Below, one piece after another: positions 13,910 to 21,360 of a DNA stretch of 34,968 nucleotides. The notes beneath the pieces are model-generated. The model saw nothing but the letters and a program-made list of their open reading frames with translations. It was not told the origin of the DNA and ran no database searches. Both the position numbers and the translations under genes were made by a program. Origin of the DNA: an uncultured Oscillospiraceae bacterium (GTDB lineage: Bacteria; Bacillota; Clostridia; Oscillospirales; Oscillospiraceae); contig CAKTPC010000007.1 in assembly GCA_934590505.1 (NCBI GenBank), forward strand, positions 1 to 34,968, in the 5' to 3' direction. Within the stretch, counting starts at the first letter, position 1; each line of letters begins with the position of its first letter.

Positions 13910-14941
13910 TTATCTTGAGCCCTTGTCATAGGGGATGCCCTCGGCCTTCGGTGCGCGGGAGGATTTGGAGGTGAAGGCAAGGACGATGATAGTGATGAGA
14001 TAGGGCAGCATACGGTAGAAATGCGGGCTGATGCCGATGTTTGCAAGGGCATAGACGCCGTCGCCGTTGATATCAAGGCTTGCGTAGGAGGCGGCAATGC
14101 ACTTGAACAGGCCGAAGAGGATGGAGGCGCCCGCAATGTTGAGGGGCTTCCAGTTGCCGAAGATCATAACTGCCAGAGCAAGGAAGCCGAAGCCGGCCAC
14201 ATCGCCGTTTGCGGTGCAGTTTGCCGTGGTGAGCGCATACACAAAGCCGCCCATGCCTGCGAGCGCTCCGCCGATCGTCACGCCGGCGTAGCGCATCTTA
14301 TAGACGTTAATGCCGAGAGAGTCGGCTGCCTGGGGATTTTCGCCGCAGGCGCGCAGCCGCAGACCGAACTTCGTCTTATAAAGAATGATCGACAGGACGA
14401 TGAACAGGATGATGCAGATGTATGTCGCAAGGTAGACCTTGTGCAGCAAGGTGTTGCCGAGGAAGCCGAGGTCGGCGTTCTTCTCAAAGCCGAGCGTGGT
14501 CTTTTTTATCATAAACCAGCTTGCAGCGTCGCCCTCCTGCATCTGGAGAGTGTTCTGATTTGCAATGATGCGCACGAAGAACAGAACGAGCGCCGGGGCG
14601 AGCAGGTTCAGCGCCGTGCCGCCGATGGTCTGGTCGGCACGGAGGTTGATGGACGCGAAGGACAGCAGCAGCGAGAACACCGCGCCCATGACGGCGGCAG
14701 CGAGCATCGCAAGCAGCTCATAGCCCTGCATGGCCGCCCAGTTCTTTGCGGCCTTTGCGGCCAGAACGGCCTCGCTCGACTGGAGAAGGCGGACTGCCAG
14801 AACGCCGATGAACGCGCCGAAGATCATTATACCTTCAAGGGCGAGGTTGATGATACCGCTTCGCTCGGAGAACACACCGGCGAGCGCGACGATCATCAGG
14901 GGAACCGCGAAAAGCATGGTCTGCTGGATAAGGAATGTCAT
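13910..14941 (-). CDS. Nucleoside-type ABC transporter permease (second permease, NupQ/BmpC-like)
   Basis: A 343-aa membrane permease of the branched-chain/BPD_transp_2 type found in BMP-family nucleoside importers (compare NupQ of Bacillus subtilis). It starts MTFLIQQTMLFAVPLMIVALAGVFSERSGIINLALEGIM, a hallmark of this subunit, and has about 8-10 helices. The RLRACGENPQAADSLGINVYK loop is the conserved contact with the ATPase. The start overlaps the stop of the first permease by ATGA (14938-14941), so they are translationally coupled. With the ATPase and lipoprotein it imports nucleosides; the exact spectrum is not readable. Confidence 0.92.
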   Translation of the reverse strand: MTFLIQQTMLFAVPLMIVALAGVFSERSGIINLALEGIMIFGAFIGVLAVRLLQSSEAVLAAKAAKNWAAMQGYELLAMLAAAVMGAVFSLLLSFASINLRADQTIGGTALNLLAPALVLFFVRIIANQNTLQMQEGDAASWFMIKKTTLGFEKNADLGFLGNTLLHKVYLATYICIILFIVLSIILYKTKFGLRLRACGENPQAADSLGINVYKMRYAGVTIGGALAGMGGFVYALTTANCTANGDVAGFGFLALAVMIFGNWKPLNIAGASILFGLFKCIAASYASLDINGDGVYALANIGISPHFYRMLPYLITIIVLAFTSKSSRAPKAEGIPYDKGSR

Positions 14942-16182
14942 GCTTCGTCGCCTCCTTTCTCAGTGTCTGCGCTGTCTGGCTGTTCGGCGGTGACTGTGTT
15001 ATCCGCAGCAGCCTCGGCGGAGCGCTTCTTTTTCGGAGCAATCATCATGCGGATAACGAGAGCGAACGCGCTGAGGTAAACGATCGCGGCGATGATAACG
15101 TCGGTGATGTACTCGTTATACGCGGTGAGGTTCGTGAGCTGAAGGCCGATGATATCGAGCATCGACATGAAGATCGCAGTGAAGATGACGGCGATGGGAT
15201 TGTTGACCGCGAGCAGCGCAACGGGGATGCCGTTGAAGCCTGTCGCGGGCAGGGACTGATAGGTGCTCCAGAAGAACTCCGTGTTGCCGGAGAGGTAGTA
15301 GAGCGCAGCACCGCCGCCGGCCATGCTGCCGGCGATGGCCATGGAGAGGACTATATTGCGCTTGTCCTTGATACCGGCGTAGCGCGCGGCGTGGCGGTTG
15401 GAGCCGCAGGCCTTGAGCTGGTAGCCGAGGGTGGTCTTGTTGATGAGGATGTACATGACTATCGCGAAGAAGACCGCGACGAGGATACCGGCGTTCACCT
15501 GAGAGCTGGGGAAGAGCTTGTCAAGACCGAGCTTTGCCGTGGCGACGCCGTTATAGGTCGTCTTATAGATATAGCCGGACTTCGTGCCCTCGACCATGTT
15601 TTTGAAGCTGCTGATATCGAAGAGCCATGTGACGAGGTTTGCCGCGACCCAGTTCGTCATAATGCAGGCGAGGACCTCGTTTATATTCAGGAATGCCTTG
15701 AGCAGGCCAGGGATCGCGCCCCAGAGCGCACCGGCGAGCATGCCGCCGAGGAAAGCGATGAGCCAGACGAGGAACGCGCCCATCGTCTCTGTCGGGAGAC
15801 TGAGAGCGAGCATCAGTGAGACCATCGTGCCCATGAGGTACTGACCGGGAGCGCCGATGTTGAACAGACCCGTCTTATACGCGACGGCGATGGAGAGACC
15901 GGTCATAATGAGCGGGGTCGCGCGGAAGAGCATGTTGCCGACGCTTGTGGGGTTGAAGCCCCAGCTCAGCGCGCCGGAGGCGTCACGGCCGGTGCTGAAT
16001 ATACCGGCGAAGATAAGGCGGATGCCCTCCCATGCGCCCTTGGTGGAAATGCTCTTGCTGGTGAGGCCGACGATGAGGATGACAAGGCTGCCGACGACCA
16101 GACCGATAAGAATGGACAGCAGCGACGCGACGACTTTCTGTGTGGAGTCCTTCGCGTAGAACGCGGACAGCTTTTCTTTCAT
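14938..16182 (-). CDS. Nucleoside-type ABC transporter permease (first permease, NupP/BmpB-like)
   Basis: A 414-aa membrane permease, partner of the downstream one. After a short cytosolic start and a first helix (VASLLSILIGLVVGSLVILIVG) it has the family's ATPLIMTGLSIAVAYKTGLFNIGAPGQYLMG segment and the YQLKACGSNRHAARYAGI ATPase-contact loop. The C-terminal tail (KKKRSAEAAADNTVTAEQ) is long, charged and probably disordered. It overlaps the upstream ATPase gene (16179-16182) by ATGA and the second permease likewise, so the three genes are tightly coupled. Confidence 0.92.
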   Translation of the reverse strand: MKEKLSAFYAKDSTQKVVASLLSILIGLVVGSLVILIVGLTSKSISTKGAWEGIRLIFAGIFSTGRDASGALSWGFNPTSVGNMLFRATPLIMTGLSIAVAYKTGLFNIGAPGQYLMGTMVSLMLALSLPTETMGAFLVWLIAFLGGMLAGALWGAIPGLLKAFLNINEVLACIMTNWVAANLVTWLFDISSFKNMVEGTKSGYIYKTTYNGVATAKLGLDKLFPSSQVNAGILVAVFFAIVMYILINKTTLGYQLKACGSNRHAARYAGIKDKRNIVLSMAIAGSMAGGGAALYYLSGNTEFFWSTYQSLPATGFNGIPVALLAVNNPIAVIFTAIFMSMLDIIGLQLTNLTAYNEYITDVIIAAIVYLSAFALVIRMMIAPKKKRSAEAAADNTVTAEQPDSADTEKGGDEA

Positions 16183-17726
16183 ACCGCTTCACCCTCCTTG
16201 CCCGCGCGCTTTGCACCGGCCATGTAAAGGCCGAGCTCCTGCACGGTGATTTTCTTCGGGTCGAATTCCCCGACGATCTTGCCCTCGTACATAACAAGGA
16301 TGCGGTCGGACAGGCTCATGACCTCGTCAAGCTCAAGGCTGACGAGCAGGATAGCCTTGCCCTTGTCGCGCTCGGAAACGAGCTGGCTGTGTATGTACTC
16401 TATCGCGCCGACGTCAAGGCCGCGGGTCGGCTGGACGGCGACGATAAGGGGCTTGTCGCGGTCGATCTCGCGGGCGATGATAGCTTTCTGCTGGTTGCCG
16501 CCGGACATACTGCGCGCGACGGTGACTGCGCCCTGACCGGAGCGGACGTCGAACTTATCGATAAGCTCATCGGCGTACTCGCGCACGGCGGCATTATTTA
16601 TGAAGCCGGCCCTTTCAAACTGCGGCTCCTGGAAACGCTGGAGGACCAGGTTCTGCTCCAGAGTGAAGTCGAGCACAAGGCCGTATTTATGGCGGTCCTC
16701 AGGGATGTGCGACATATTCTTGCCGCGGTGGGCGATGGAGGCATGGGTGATGTCCTCGCCGCAGAGCGTGATCTTGCCGCCGGAGGACTTGTCAAGCCCA
16801 GTGAGGCCGTATATAAGCTCGGACTGGCCGTTGCCGTCGATACCGGCGACGCAGACGATCTCACCCTTGCGCACGGAAAAGCTGACGTCGTCAACAGCGC
16901 TGCGCTTGTGCACGCGGGAGGGGACGCTGAAATGCTCGACACGGAGCACCTCATCCGTGGGCTTGGCCTCGTCCTTCACGACCTCGAGCTGAACGGGGCG
17001 GCCGACCATCATGTTCGACAGCTCCTGCTTGTTGGTCTCGCTGGTGTTGACGGTGCCGACGTACTTGCCCTTGCGCAGAACGGTGACGCGGTCGGAGACT
17101 TCCATGATCTCATTGAGCTTGTGGGAGATGAAGAGGATGCTCTTGCCCTCCTTGGCAAACTCGCGCATGGTGGCCATAAGCTCGTCTATCTCCTGCGGGG
17201 TGAGGACGGCGGTAGGCTCGTCAAAGATAAGGATCTCGTTATCGCGGTAGAGCATCTTGAGGATCTCAACACGCTGCTGCATGCCGACGGTGATGTCCTC
17301 GACCTTCGCATCGAGGTCGACGTGCAGACCGTATTTCTCGCTCAGCGCCTGGACCTTGGCACGCGCTTCCTTCTTCTGGATGAAGCCGAGCTTCGTCGTC
17401 TCTGCGCCGAGGATGATGTTATCAAGGACCGTGAATACCTCGACCAGCTTGAAGTGCTGGTGTACCATGCCGATCTTGAGCGCGGTCGCATCGTTGGGGT
17501 CGTTTATCTCGACCTTAACGCCATTCTTGCGTATCTCGCCCGCCTCCGGCTGATACAGGCCGAAGAGAACACTCATGAGAGTGGATTTGCCCGCACCGTT
17601 TTCACCGAGCAGAGCGTGGATCTCACCCTTTTTGAGCTGTAGGGTAATGTCGTCATTGGCCTTGATACCGGGGAATTCCTTGGTAATATGCAACATTTCT
17701 ATTACATATTCCGGGGATTTTTCCAT
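16179..17726 (-). CDS. ABC transporter ATP-binding protein with two nucleotide-binding domains (NupO-like)
   Basis: A 515-aa ATPase with tandem ABC domains, the form used by BMP-type nucleoside and by sugar importers. The first domain has GENGAGKST (Walker A) and IFDEPTAVLTPQE (Walker B region), with VGMQQRVEIL in the signature position. The second has a degenerate Walker A (GIDGNGQSEL) and a canonical SGGNQQKAIIARE signature, and ends with the VQPTRGLDVGA segment. The ATG at 17726 was chosen because AGGTGG lies about 5 nt upstream; the earlier in-frame ATG at 17753 lacks one. It has its own promoter, separate from the lipoprotein gene. Confidence 0.93.
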   Translation of the reverse strand: MEKSPEYVIEMLHITKEFPGIKANDDITLQLKKGEIHALLGENGAGKSTLMSVLFGLYQPEAGEIRKNGVKVEINDPNDATALKIGMVHQHFKLVEVFTVLDNIILGAETTKLGFIQKKEARAKVQALSEKYGLHVDLDAKVEDITVGMQQRVEILKMLYRDNEILIFDEPTAVLTPQEIDELMATMREFAKEGKSILFISHKLNEIMEVSDRVTVLRKGKYVGTVNTSETNKQELSNMMVGRPVQLEVVKDEAKPTDEVLRVEHFSVPSRVHKRSAVDDVSFSVRKGEIVCVAGIDGNGQSELIYGLTGLDKSSGGKITLCGEDITHASIAHRGKNMSHIPEDRHKYGLVLDFTLEQNLVLQRFQEPQFERAGFINNAAVREYADELIDKFDVRSGQGAVTVARSMSGGNQQKAIIAREIDRDKPLIVAVQPTRGLDVGAIEYIHSQLVSERDKGKAILLVSLELDEVMSLSDRILVMYEGKIVGEFDPKKITVQELGLYMAGAKRAGKEGEAV

Positions 17727-17762
17727 TCTGCCACCTGCTTTCCTGTTAATCAATGGTGTGTC

Positions 17763-17783
17763 TGTATGAAACGCTTTAATACA
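17763..17783. promoter_or_regulatory. 21-bp palindromic operator over the transcription start of the nucleoside ABC genes
   Basis: An imperfect palindrome with TGTAT...ATACA outer arms (17763-17767/17779-17783) and AAA...TTT inner arms around a CGC centre. It covers the predicted start (about 17776) and touches the -10. The A/T-rich half-sites around a central CG resemble LacI/PurR-family operators. A repressor responding to nucleosides is a reasonable inference; no such repressor gene is in the window. Confidence 0.5.
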
Positions 17784-17811
17784 TTATAACGGCAGCAAAA
17801 GCAAATTGCAA
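17783..17811 (-). promoter_or_regulatory. Sigma-A promoter of the nucleoside ABC ATPase-permease genes
   Basis: Minus strand TTGCAA (17811-17806), a 17-nt spacer and a perfect TATAAT (17788-17783). It lies between the terminator of the lipoprotein gene and the ATPase start, so the transporter body has its own transcript. Confidence 0.75.
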
Positions 17812-17831
17812 GAAATTACCCCGAAAAGTGC

Positions 17832-17863
17832 AAAAAAAGAAGAGGGCGTATGCCCTCTTCTTT
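17832..17863 (-). terminator. Intrinsic terminator after the BMP lipoprotein gene
   Basis: A 12-bp stem, AAAGAAGAGGGC with its complement and a 4-nt loop, followed on the minus strand by a run of seven T (17838-17832). It separates the highly expressed binding protein from the rest of the importer. Confidence 0.9.
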
Positions 17864-17879
17864 AGTGCTTAGAATGTGA

Positions 17880-19073
17880 TCAGATGATGTTGAGAGTGAG
17901 GTTGCTCCAATCCTGCTCGAGGTTTGCCTCGTAGTCAGCATCGATGGTGAGCTCACCGGAAGCGACCTTCTGGAACAGGTCTTCGTACTCTTCAACGGTG
18001 TAGTTGGTCATGCTCCAGGTTGCGGTGGGCAGACCGACTGCGTTCTCATTGACGCCCAGAGAGGTGGCCTTGCCGCCGATCTCGGACCAGGTGCCGTCAT
18101 AGACCTTTGCGATAGCCCACTTGGTGGCGTCTGCAAGACCCTTCATAGCGGAGGTGACAACAGTGTCAGACTCGAAGGACTGGTCAACGTCAACACCGAC
18201 AACAGCTGCATCGTTAGCGGAAGCGGCTGCTGCAACGGACTGGAACATGGAGCCGCCGCAGGCGAAGATGATCTCGGTGCCGGTCTCATACCAGCCGGAA
18301 GCCATTGCCTGGAGTTCCTGAGAAGCGGAGAAGGATGCGCCGTACTCCCAAGAGTAGTTGACTTCAACATTGACGCCCATCTCAGCAGCTGCTGCGTTTG
18401 CGCCCTCGACGAAGCCGTAGCCGTAACGGCAGCATGCCGGGTTGGTGCCGCCGCCGCCGCCGGTGAAGCCGAGCTTGGTGTAGCCTTCCTTAACAACAGC
18501 GTAGCCGGCGAAGTAGCCGCACTGCTCTTCCTTGAAGGCGATGCCTGCGATGTTGTCAAGACCGTCGAATGCCCAGCCGTCGATGAAGATGAAGTCAACA
18601 TCGGTGAACTCAGCAGCAGCCTTTGCAAGAGCGTTGCCCTGCATGAAGCCTGCGCAGACAACGACCTTTGCGCCGCCGTCAACAGCTGCCTTCATTGCGT
18701 CGTAACGGTCGTCATCAGTTGCCTGATCGCCGTTTGCGGGCTGATAGTACTTGTAGCTCAGGCCGTTCTCGGCAGCGTAGAGCTTAACGCCGTCGAAAGT
18801 GCCCTGGTTGAAGGACTTGTCCTTCAGCTGGCCGACGTCGGTGACGAAAGCGAGCTCATACTTACCGTCAGCGGAAGTCATGTTGTCGTCGATATCGTCA
18901 GCGGAGAGAGCAGCGGGAGCCTCGGTTGCGGGGGCTTCGGTAGCCTCAGCGGGAGCCTCGGTTGCGGGCTCGGCAGTGGGAGCTTCGGTAGCGGCGGGAG
19001 CAGCGGATTCGCCGCAGGCAGCCAGAGCAAAGACCATGCACAGAGCGAGAACCAGTGCGAGAATCTTTTTCAT
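17880..19073 (-). CDS. BMP-family nucleoside-binding lipoprotein (NupN/BmpA-like)
   Basis: A 397-aa extracytoplasmic binding lipoprotein of the importer. It has a signal peptide with lipobox LAAC (cysteine 20), then a low-complexity Ala/Pro/Thr/Glu linker (about 25-58, repeats of PATEA type). The BMP domain starts near KYELAFVTDVGQLKDKSFNQG, the conserved N-terminal motif of the family. Further typical parts are VVCAGFMQGNALAKAA, FIFIDGWA, GFTGGGGGTNPACCRYGYGFVEG and VVGVDVDQ. The ATG at 19073 is preceded by GGAGG. Its own promoter and terminator suggest a higher dose than the membrane parts. Confidence 0.95.
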   Translation of the reverse strand: MKKILALVLALCMVFALAACGESAAPAATEAPTAEPATEAPAEATEAPATEAPAALSADDIDDNMTSADGKYELAFVTDVGQLKDKSFNQGTFDGVKLYAAENGLSYKYYQPANGDQATDDDRYDAMKAAVDGGAKVVVCAGFMQGNALAKAAAEFTDVDFIFIDGWAFDGLDNIAGIAFKEEQCGYFAGYAVVKEGYTKLGFTGGGGGTNPACCRYGYGFVEGANAAAAEMGVNVEVNYSWEYGASFSASQELQAMASGWYETGTEIIFACGGSMFQSVAAAASANDAAVVGVDVDQSFESDTVVTSAMKGLADATKWAIAKVYDGTWSEIGGKATSLGVNENAVGLPTATWSMTNYTVEEYEDLFQKVASGELTIDADYEANLEQDWSNLTLNII

Positions 19074-19098
19074 GATTTTTCCTCCATTAAAATTTGAT

Positions 19099-19119
19099 TG
19101 ACAACTTATGTAATTGTCA
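19099..19119. promoter_or_regulatory. Inverted repeat in the leader of the BMP lipoprotein gene
   Basis: TGACAA (19099-19104) and TTGTCA (19114-19119) with a 9-nt centre, about 8 nt downstream of the predicted transcription start. It could be an operator or a short 5' hairpin that stabilises the transcript. Confidence 0.3.
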
Positions 19120-19133
19120 TCCGTACACCGGGC

Positions 19134-19163
19134 AGTATATCACAAACCGGTGCAACAAATCAA
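19134..19163 (-). promoter_or_regulatory. Sigma-A promoter of the BMP lipoprotein gene
   Basis: Minus strand TTGATT (19163-19158), an 18-nt spacer and TATACT (19139-19134). The predicted start, near 19127, leaves a leader of about 53 nt. Confidence 0.6.
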
Positions 19164-19219
19164 GGATTATAATGATAAAATTGCTAAATAATTGTTAACG
19201 ATGGCCTTTTAGGAACTTT

Positions 19220-19948
19220 TCAGAGCTGTGCCATCTTGACGGCGGTGTCGAGAGCGATCTCCATCATCTGGGTGAAAGAGGTCTGGCGCTGCTCGGAGGA
19301 GAGTGCCTCGGCGCGGTAGATATGGTCGGAGATCGTGCAGATGCACAGAGCGCGTTTGTGGGCGTAGGCGGCGTTCGCGTAAAGCCCGGCGGCTTCCATC
19401 TCAACGGCGAGCGCGCCCATGCGGCGCCATCCGTCAGAATTATCGGTGCCCTCGGCGGCATAGAAGGTGTCGTTCGAGACGATGTTGCCGACCTTGATAT
19501 CAACGCCGTGCTCATGCGCGGCCTCGACGGCCTTGCTCAGAAGAGTATAGTCCGCGATGGGGGCAAAGGTGCCGGGGCAGTTGAACTGGTTGATATAGTT
19601 GGAGTTGGTGCACGCTCCCTGTGCGGCGACGATGTCCATGACCTTTATATCGTCCTGCAGAGCGCCGGCGGAGCCGATGCGGATGATGTTGTCGACATCA
19701 TAGAAATTGAACAGCTCCCAGCTATAGATGCCGATGGCGGGGATGCCCATACCGGAGGCCATGACCGTGACGGGAACGCCCTTCCATGTGCCGGTGTGCC
19801 CCTGCACGCCGCGGACGTTATTGACAAGCACGGGATCGGTAAGAAAGGTATCGGCGATGAACTTCGCGCGCAGCGGATCGCCGGGCATGAGAACGGTCTT
19901 TGCGATCTGACCTTTTTCGGCCGCGATATGTGGGGTGGGAACAGACAT
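19220..19948 (-). CDS. deoD: Purine-nucleoside phosphorylase, DeoD type
   Basis: Splits purine (deoxy)nucleosides with phosphate into base and (deoxy)ribose 1-phosphate; DeoD-type enzymes are hexamers with broad purine specificity. The 242-aa length is normal. Motifs are TPHIAAEKGQIAKTVLMPGDP (about 5-25), RGVQGHTGTWKGVPVTVMASGMG, the NIVSNDTFYA segment, VEMEAAGLY (ribose binding) and CTISDH with the catalytic Asp. The ATG at 19948 follows GGAGG at 7 nt; in-frame extension upstream has no ribosome site. It has its own promoter, divergent from udk, and sits next to the nucleoside importer. Confidence 0.96.
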   Translation of the reverse strand: MSVPTPHIAAEKGQIAKTVLMPGDPLRAKFIADTFLTDPVLVNNVRGVQGHTGTWKGVPVTVMASGMGIPAIGIYSWELFNFYDVDNIIRIGSAGALQDDIKVMDIVAAQGACTNSNYINQFNCPGTFAPIADYTLLSKAVEAAHEHGVDIKVGNIVSNDTFYAAEGTDNSDGWRRMGALAVEMEAAGLYANAAYAHKRALCICTISDHIYRAEALSSEQRQTSFTQMMEIALDTAVKMAQL

Positions 19949-20007
19949 AGTATTACCTCCGTTAAAAAATCTTGTGTATTGTTTTGATGCAATTTTGCTT
20001 TGACACA

Positions 20008-20035
20008 ATTATACAGTGAAAAATGCAAAAGTCAA
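20008..20035 (-). promoter_or_regulatory. Sigma-A promoter of deoD
   Basis: Minus strand TTGACT (20035-20030), a 16-nt spacer and a perfect TATAAT (20013-20008). The leader of about 50 nt contains TTGTGT near its start and ACACAA further on (25 nt apart), which could pair. Confidence 0.7.
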
Positions 20036-20036
20036 A

Positions 20037-20065
20037 TTGAAACGCGGAGAGATGTATGCTATTAT
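20037..20065 (+). promoter_or_regulatory. Sigma-A promoter of udk-tdk
   Basis: TTGAAA (20037-20042), a 17-nt spacer and TATTAT (20060-20065). The predicted start is near 20072. Its -35 lies one base from the deoD -35, a back-to-back arrangement. Confidence 0.65.
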
Positions 20066-20094
20066 AAAGCGGATAAAGAAATACGGGGAGGGCT

Positions 20095-20721
20095 ATGCCC
20101 ATGGATAAGGTTATGGTCATCGGTATCGCCGGGGGCACGGGAAGCGGAAAGACCACGATAACGAAAAAGCTAATCCAGCATTTCGGCAATGATGTATCCG
20201 TCATCCATCACGACAACTATTACAAGGCGCACCATGACATGAGCTATGAGGAGCGCTCAAAGCTCAATTACGACCATCCGGATTCCTTCGACACGGACAT
20301 GCTCGTCGAGGCGGTGAAGGAACTCAAGCGCGGGCACAGCGTTGTCTGCCCGGTATATGACTACACGGTGCATGACCGCTCGGACAAGACCGTGACCGTG
20401 AACCCGGCAAAGGTCGTGATCGTCGAGGGAATACTCATTTTCTCCTGCAAGGAGCTGTGCCGGCAGATGGATATAAAGATATACGTCGACACCGACGCGG
20501 ACGTGCGCATACTCAGGAGGATCATGCGCGACGTGCGCGACAGGGGACGCAGCCTTGACAGCGTCGTGAACCAGTATCTGAGCACGGTAAAGCCGATGCA
20601 TGAACAGTTCGTCGAGCCGAGTAAGCGCAATGCGGACATCATTATCCCCGAGGGCGGGCACAACCTCGTCGCGATGGAAATGGTGATGGAGCGCGTCAGG
20701 GCGCATCTTCAGCGCACCTGA
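20095..20721 (+). CDS. udk: Uridine kinase
   Basis: Phosphorylates uridine and cytidine to UMP and CMP in pyrimidine salvage. A 208-aa protein with the P-loop GGTGSGKTT (13-21), HHDNYYKAHHDMSYEER (about 38-54), YDHPDSFDTDML and the PVYDYTVHDRSDKT nucleoside-binding part, then VVIVEGILIF. The GGGGAGGG ribosome region lies 3-4 nt before the ATG at 20095; a second ATG at 20101 is better spaced and may be the actual start. tdk follows 25 bp downstream. It is divergent from deoD across a shared 146-bp promoter region. Confidence 0.94.
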   Translation: MPMDKVMVIGIAGGTGSGKTTITKKLIQHFGNDVSVIHHDNYYKAHHDMSYEERSKLNYDHPDSFDTDMLVEAVKELKRGHSVVCPVYDYTVHDRSDKTVTVNPAKVVIVEGILIFSCKELCRQMDIKIYVDTDADVRILRRIMRDVRDRGRSLDSVVNQYLSTVKPMHEQFVEPSKRNADIIIPEGGHNLVAMEMVMERVRAHLQRT

Positions 20722-20746
20722 GATTAAACATAAAACGGAGAAGATA

Positions 20747-21322
20747 ATGGCAAAGCTTTATTTCAAATTCGGGGCGATGGGCTCATCGAAGTCGGCTCAG
20801 GCGCTCATAACGAAGTTTAACTACGAAGAGCTCGGCATGTCGGTGTGGCTCATAAAGCCGAGCATTGACACGCGCGACGGGGCGGACATAGTACGCAGCC
20901 GCATCGGACTTGAGGCGCGAGCGCAGATAATAACGCCCGAGCAGGACATTACCGAGGAGTACCGCAAGGCGGGACGGCACGACGTGATAATCGCCGATGA
21001 GGCACAGTTTCTTACCCCCGCGCAGATAGAGCAGCTGCGCGACCTTGTGGACGACGAGGACCTGCCGGTACTGTGCTTCGGCCTGCGCACCGATTTCCAG
21101 ACGCACATGTTCCCCGGTTCGCAGCGGCTCATGGAGCTGAGCGATTCGCTGACGGAAATAAAGACCGTCTGTGCATGCGGGCGCAAGGCGACGGTCAACG
21201 CAAGGCTCGACGGGCAGGGCAGAGTTGTGACGACGGGGGACCAGGTCCTCCTCGGCGGCAACGACAGCTATATCGCCATGTGCCACAAATGCTGGAAACA
21301 GAGAATAAGAGAACAGCGGTAA
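20747..21322 (+). CDS. tdk: Thymidine kinase
   Basis: Type II thymidine kinase, phosphorylating thymidine to dTMP. The 191-aa protein has the P-loop GAMGSSKSAQ (9-18), DEAQFL (about 85-90) with the Walker B Asp, the thymidine lid region and four zinc-type cysteines in CAC and CHKC. The ATG at 20747 follows a GGAGAAG site. It is cotranscribed with udk and ends at a terminator shared with the opposite operon. With Udk and DeoD it forms a salvage set next to the nucleoside importer. Confidence 0.96.
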   Translation: MAKLYFKFGAMGSSKSAQALITKFNYEELGMSVWLIKPSIDTRDGADIVRSRIGLEARAQIITPEQDITEEYRKAGRHDVIIADEAQFLTPAQIEQLRDLVDDEDLPVLCFGLRTDFQTHMFPGSQRLMELSDSLTEIKTVCACGRKATVNARLDGQGRVVTTGDQVLLGGNDSYIAMCHKCWKQRIREQR

Positions 21323-21325
21323 ATT

Positions 21326-21354
21326 TTAACCCCCGGACAGTGCCCGGGGGTTAA
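21326..21354. terminator. Bidirectional intrinsic terminator between tdk and the CnaB gene
   Basis: An 11-bp stem, TTAACCCCCGG with its complement and a 7-nt loop. On the plus strand it is followed by GTGCTTTT; on the minus strand by AAAATTT-derived U residues. It ends both tdk and the CnaB-protein gene. Confidence 0.8.
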
Positions 21355-21360
21355 GTGCTT

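Noticed and set aside
16140..17642. A 500-codon open frame antisense to the ABC ATPase
   Set aside because: The minus strand holds an unmistakable double ABC ATPase; the antisense product has no domain and no start signals.
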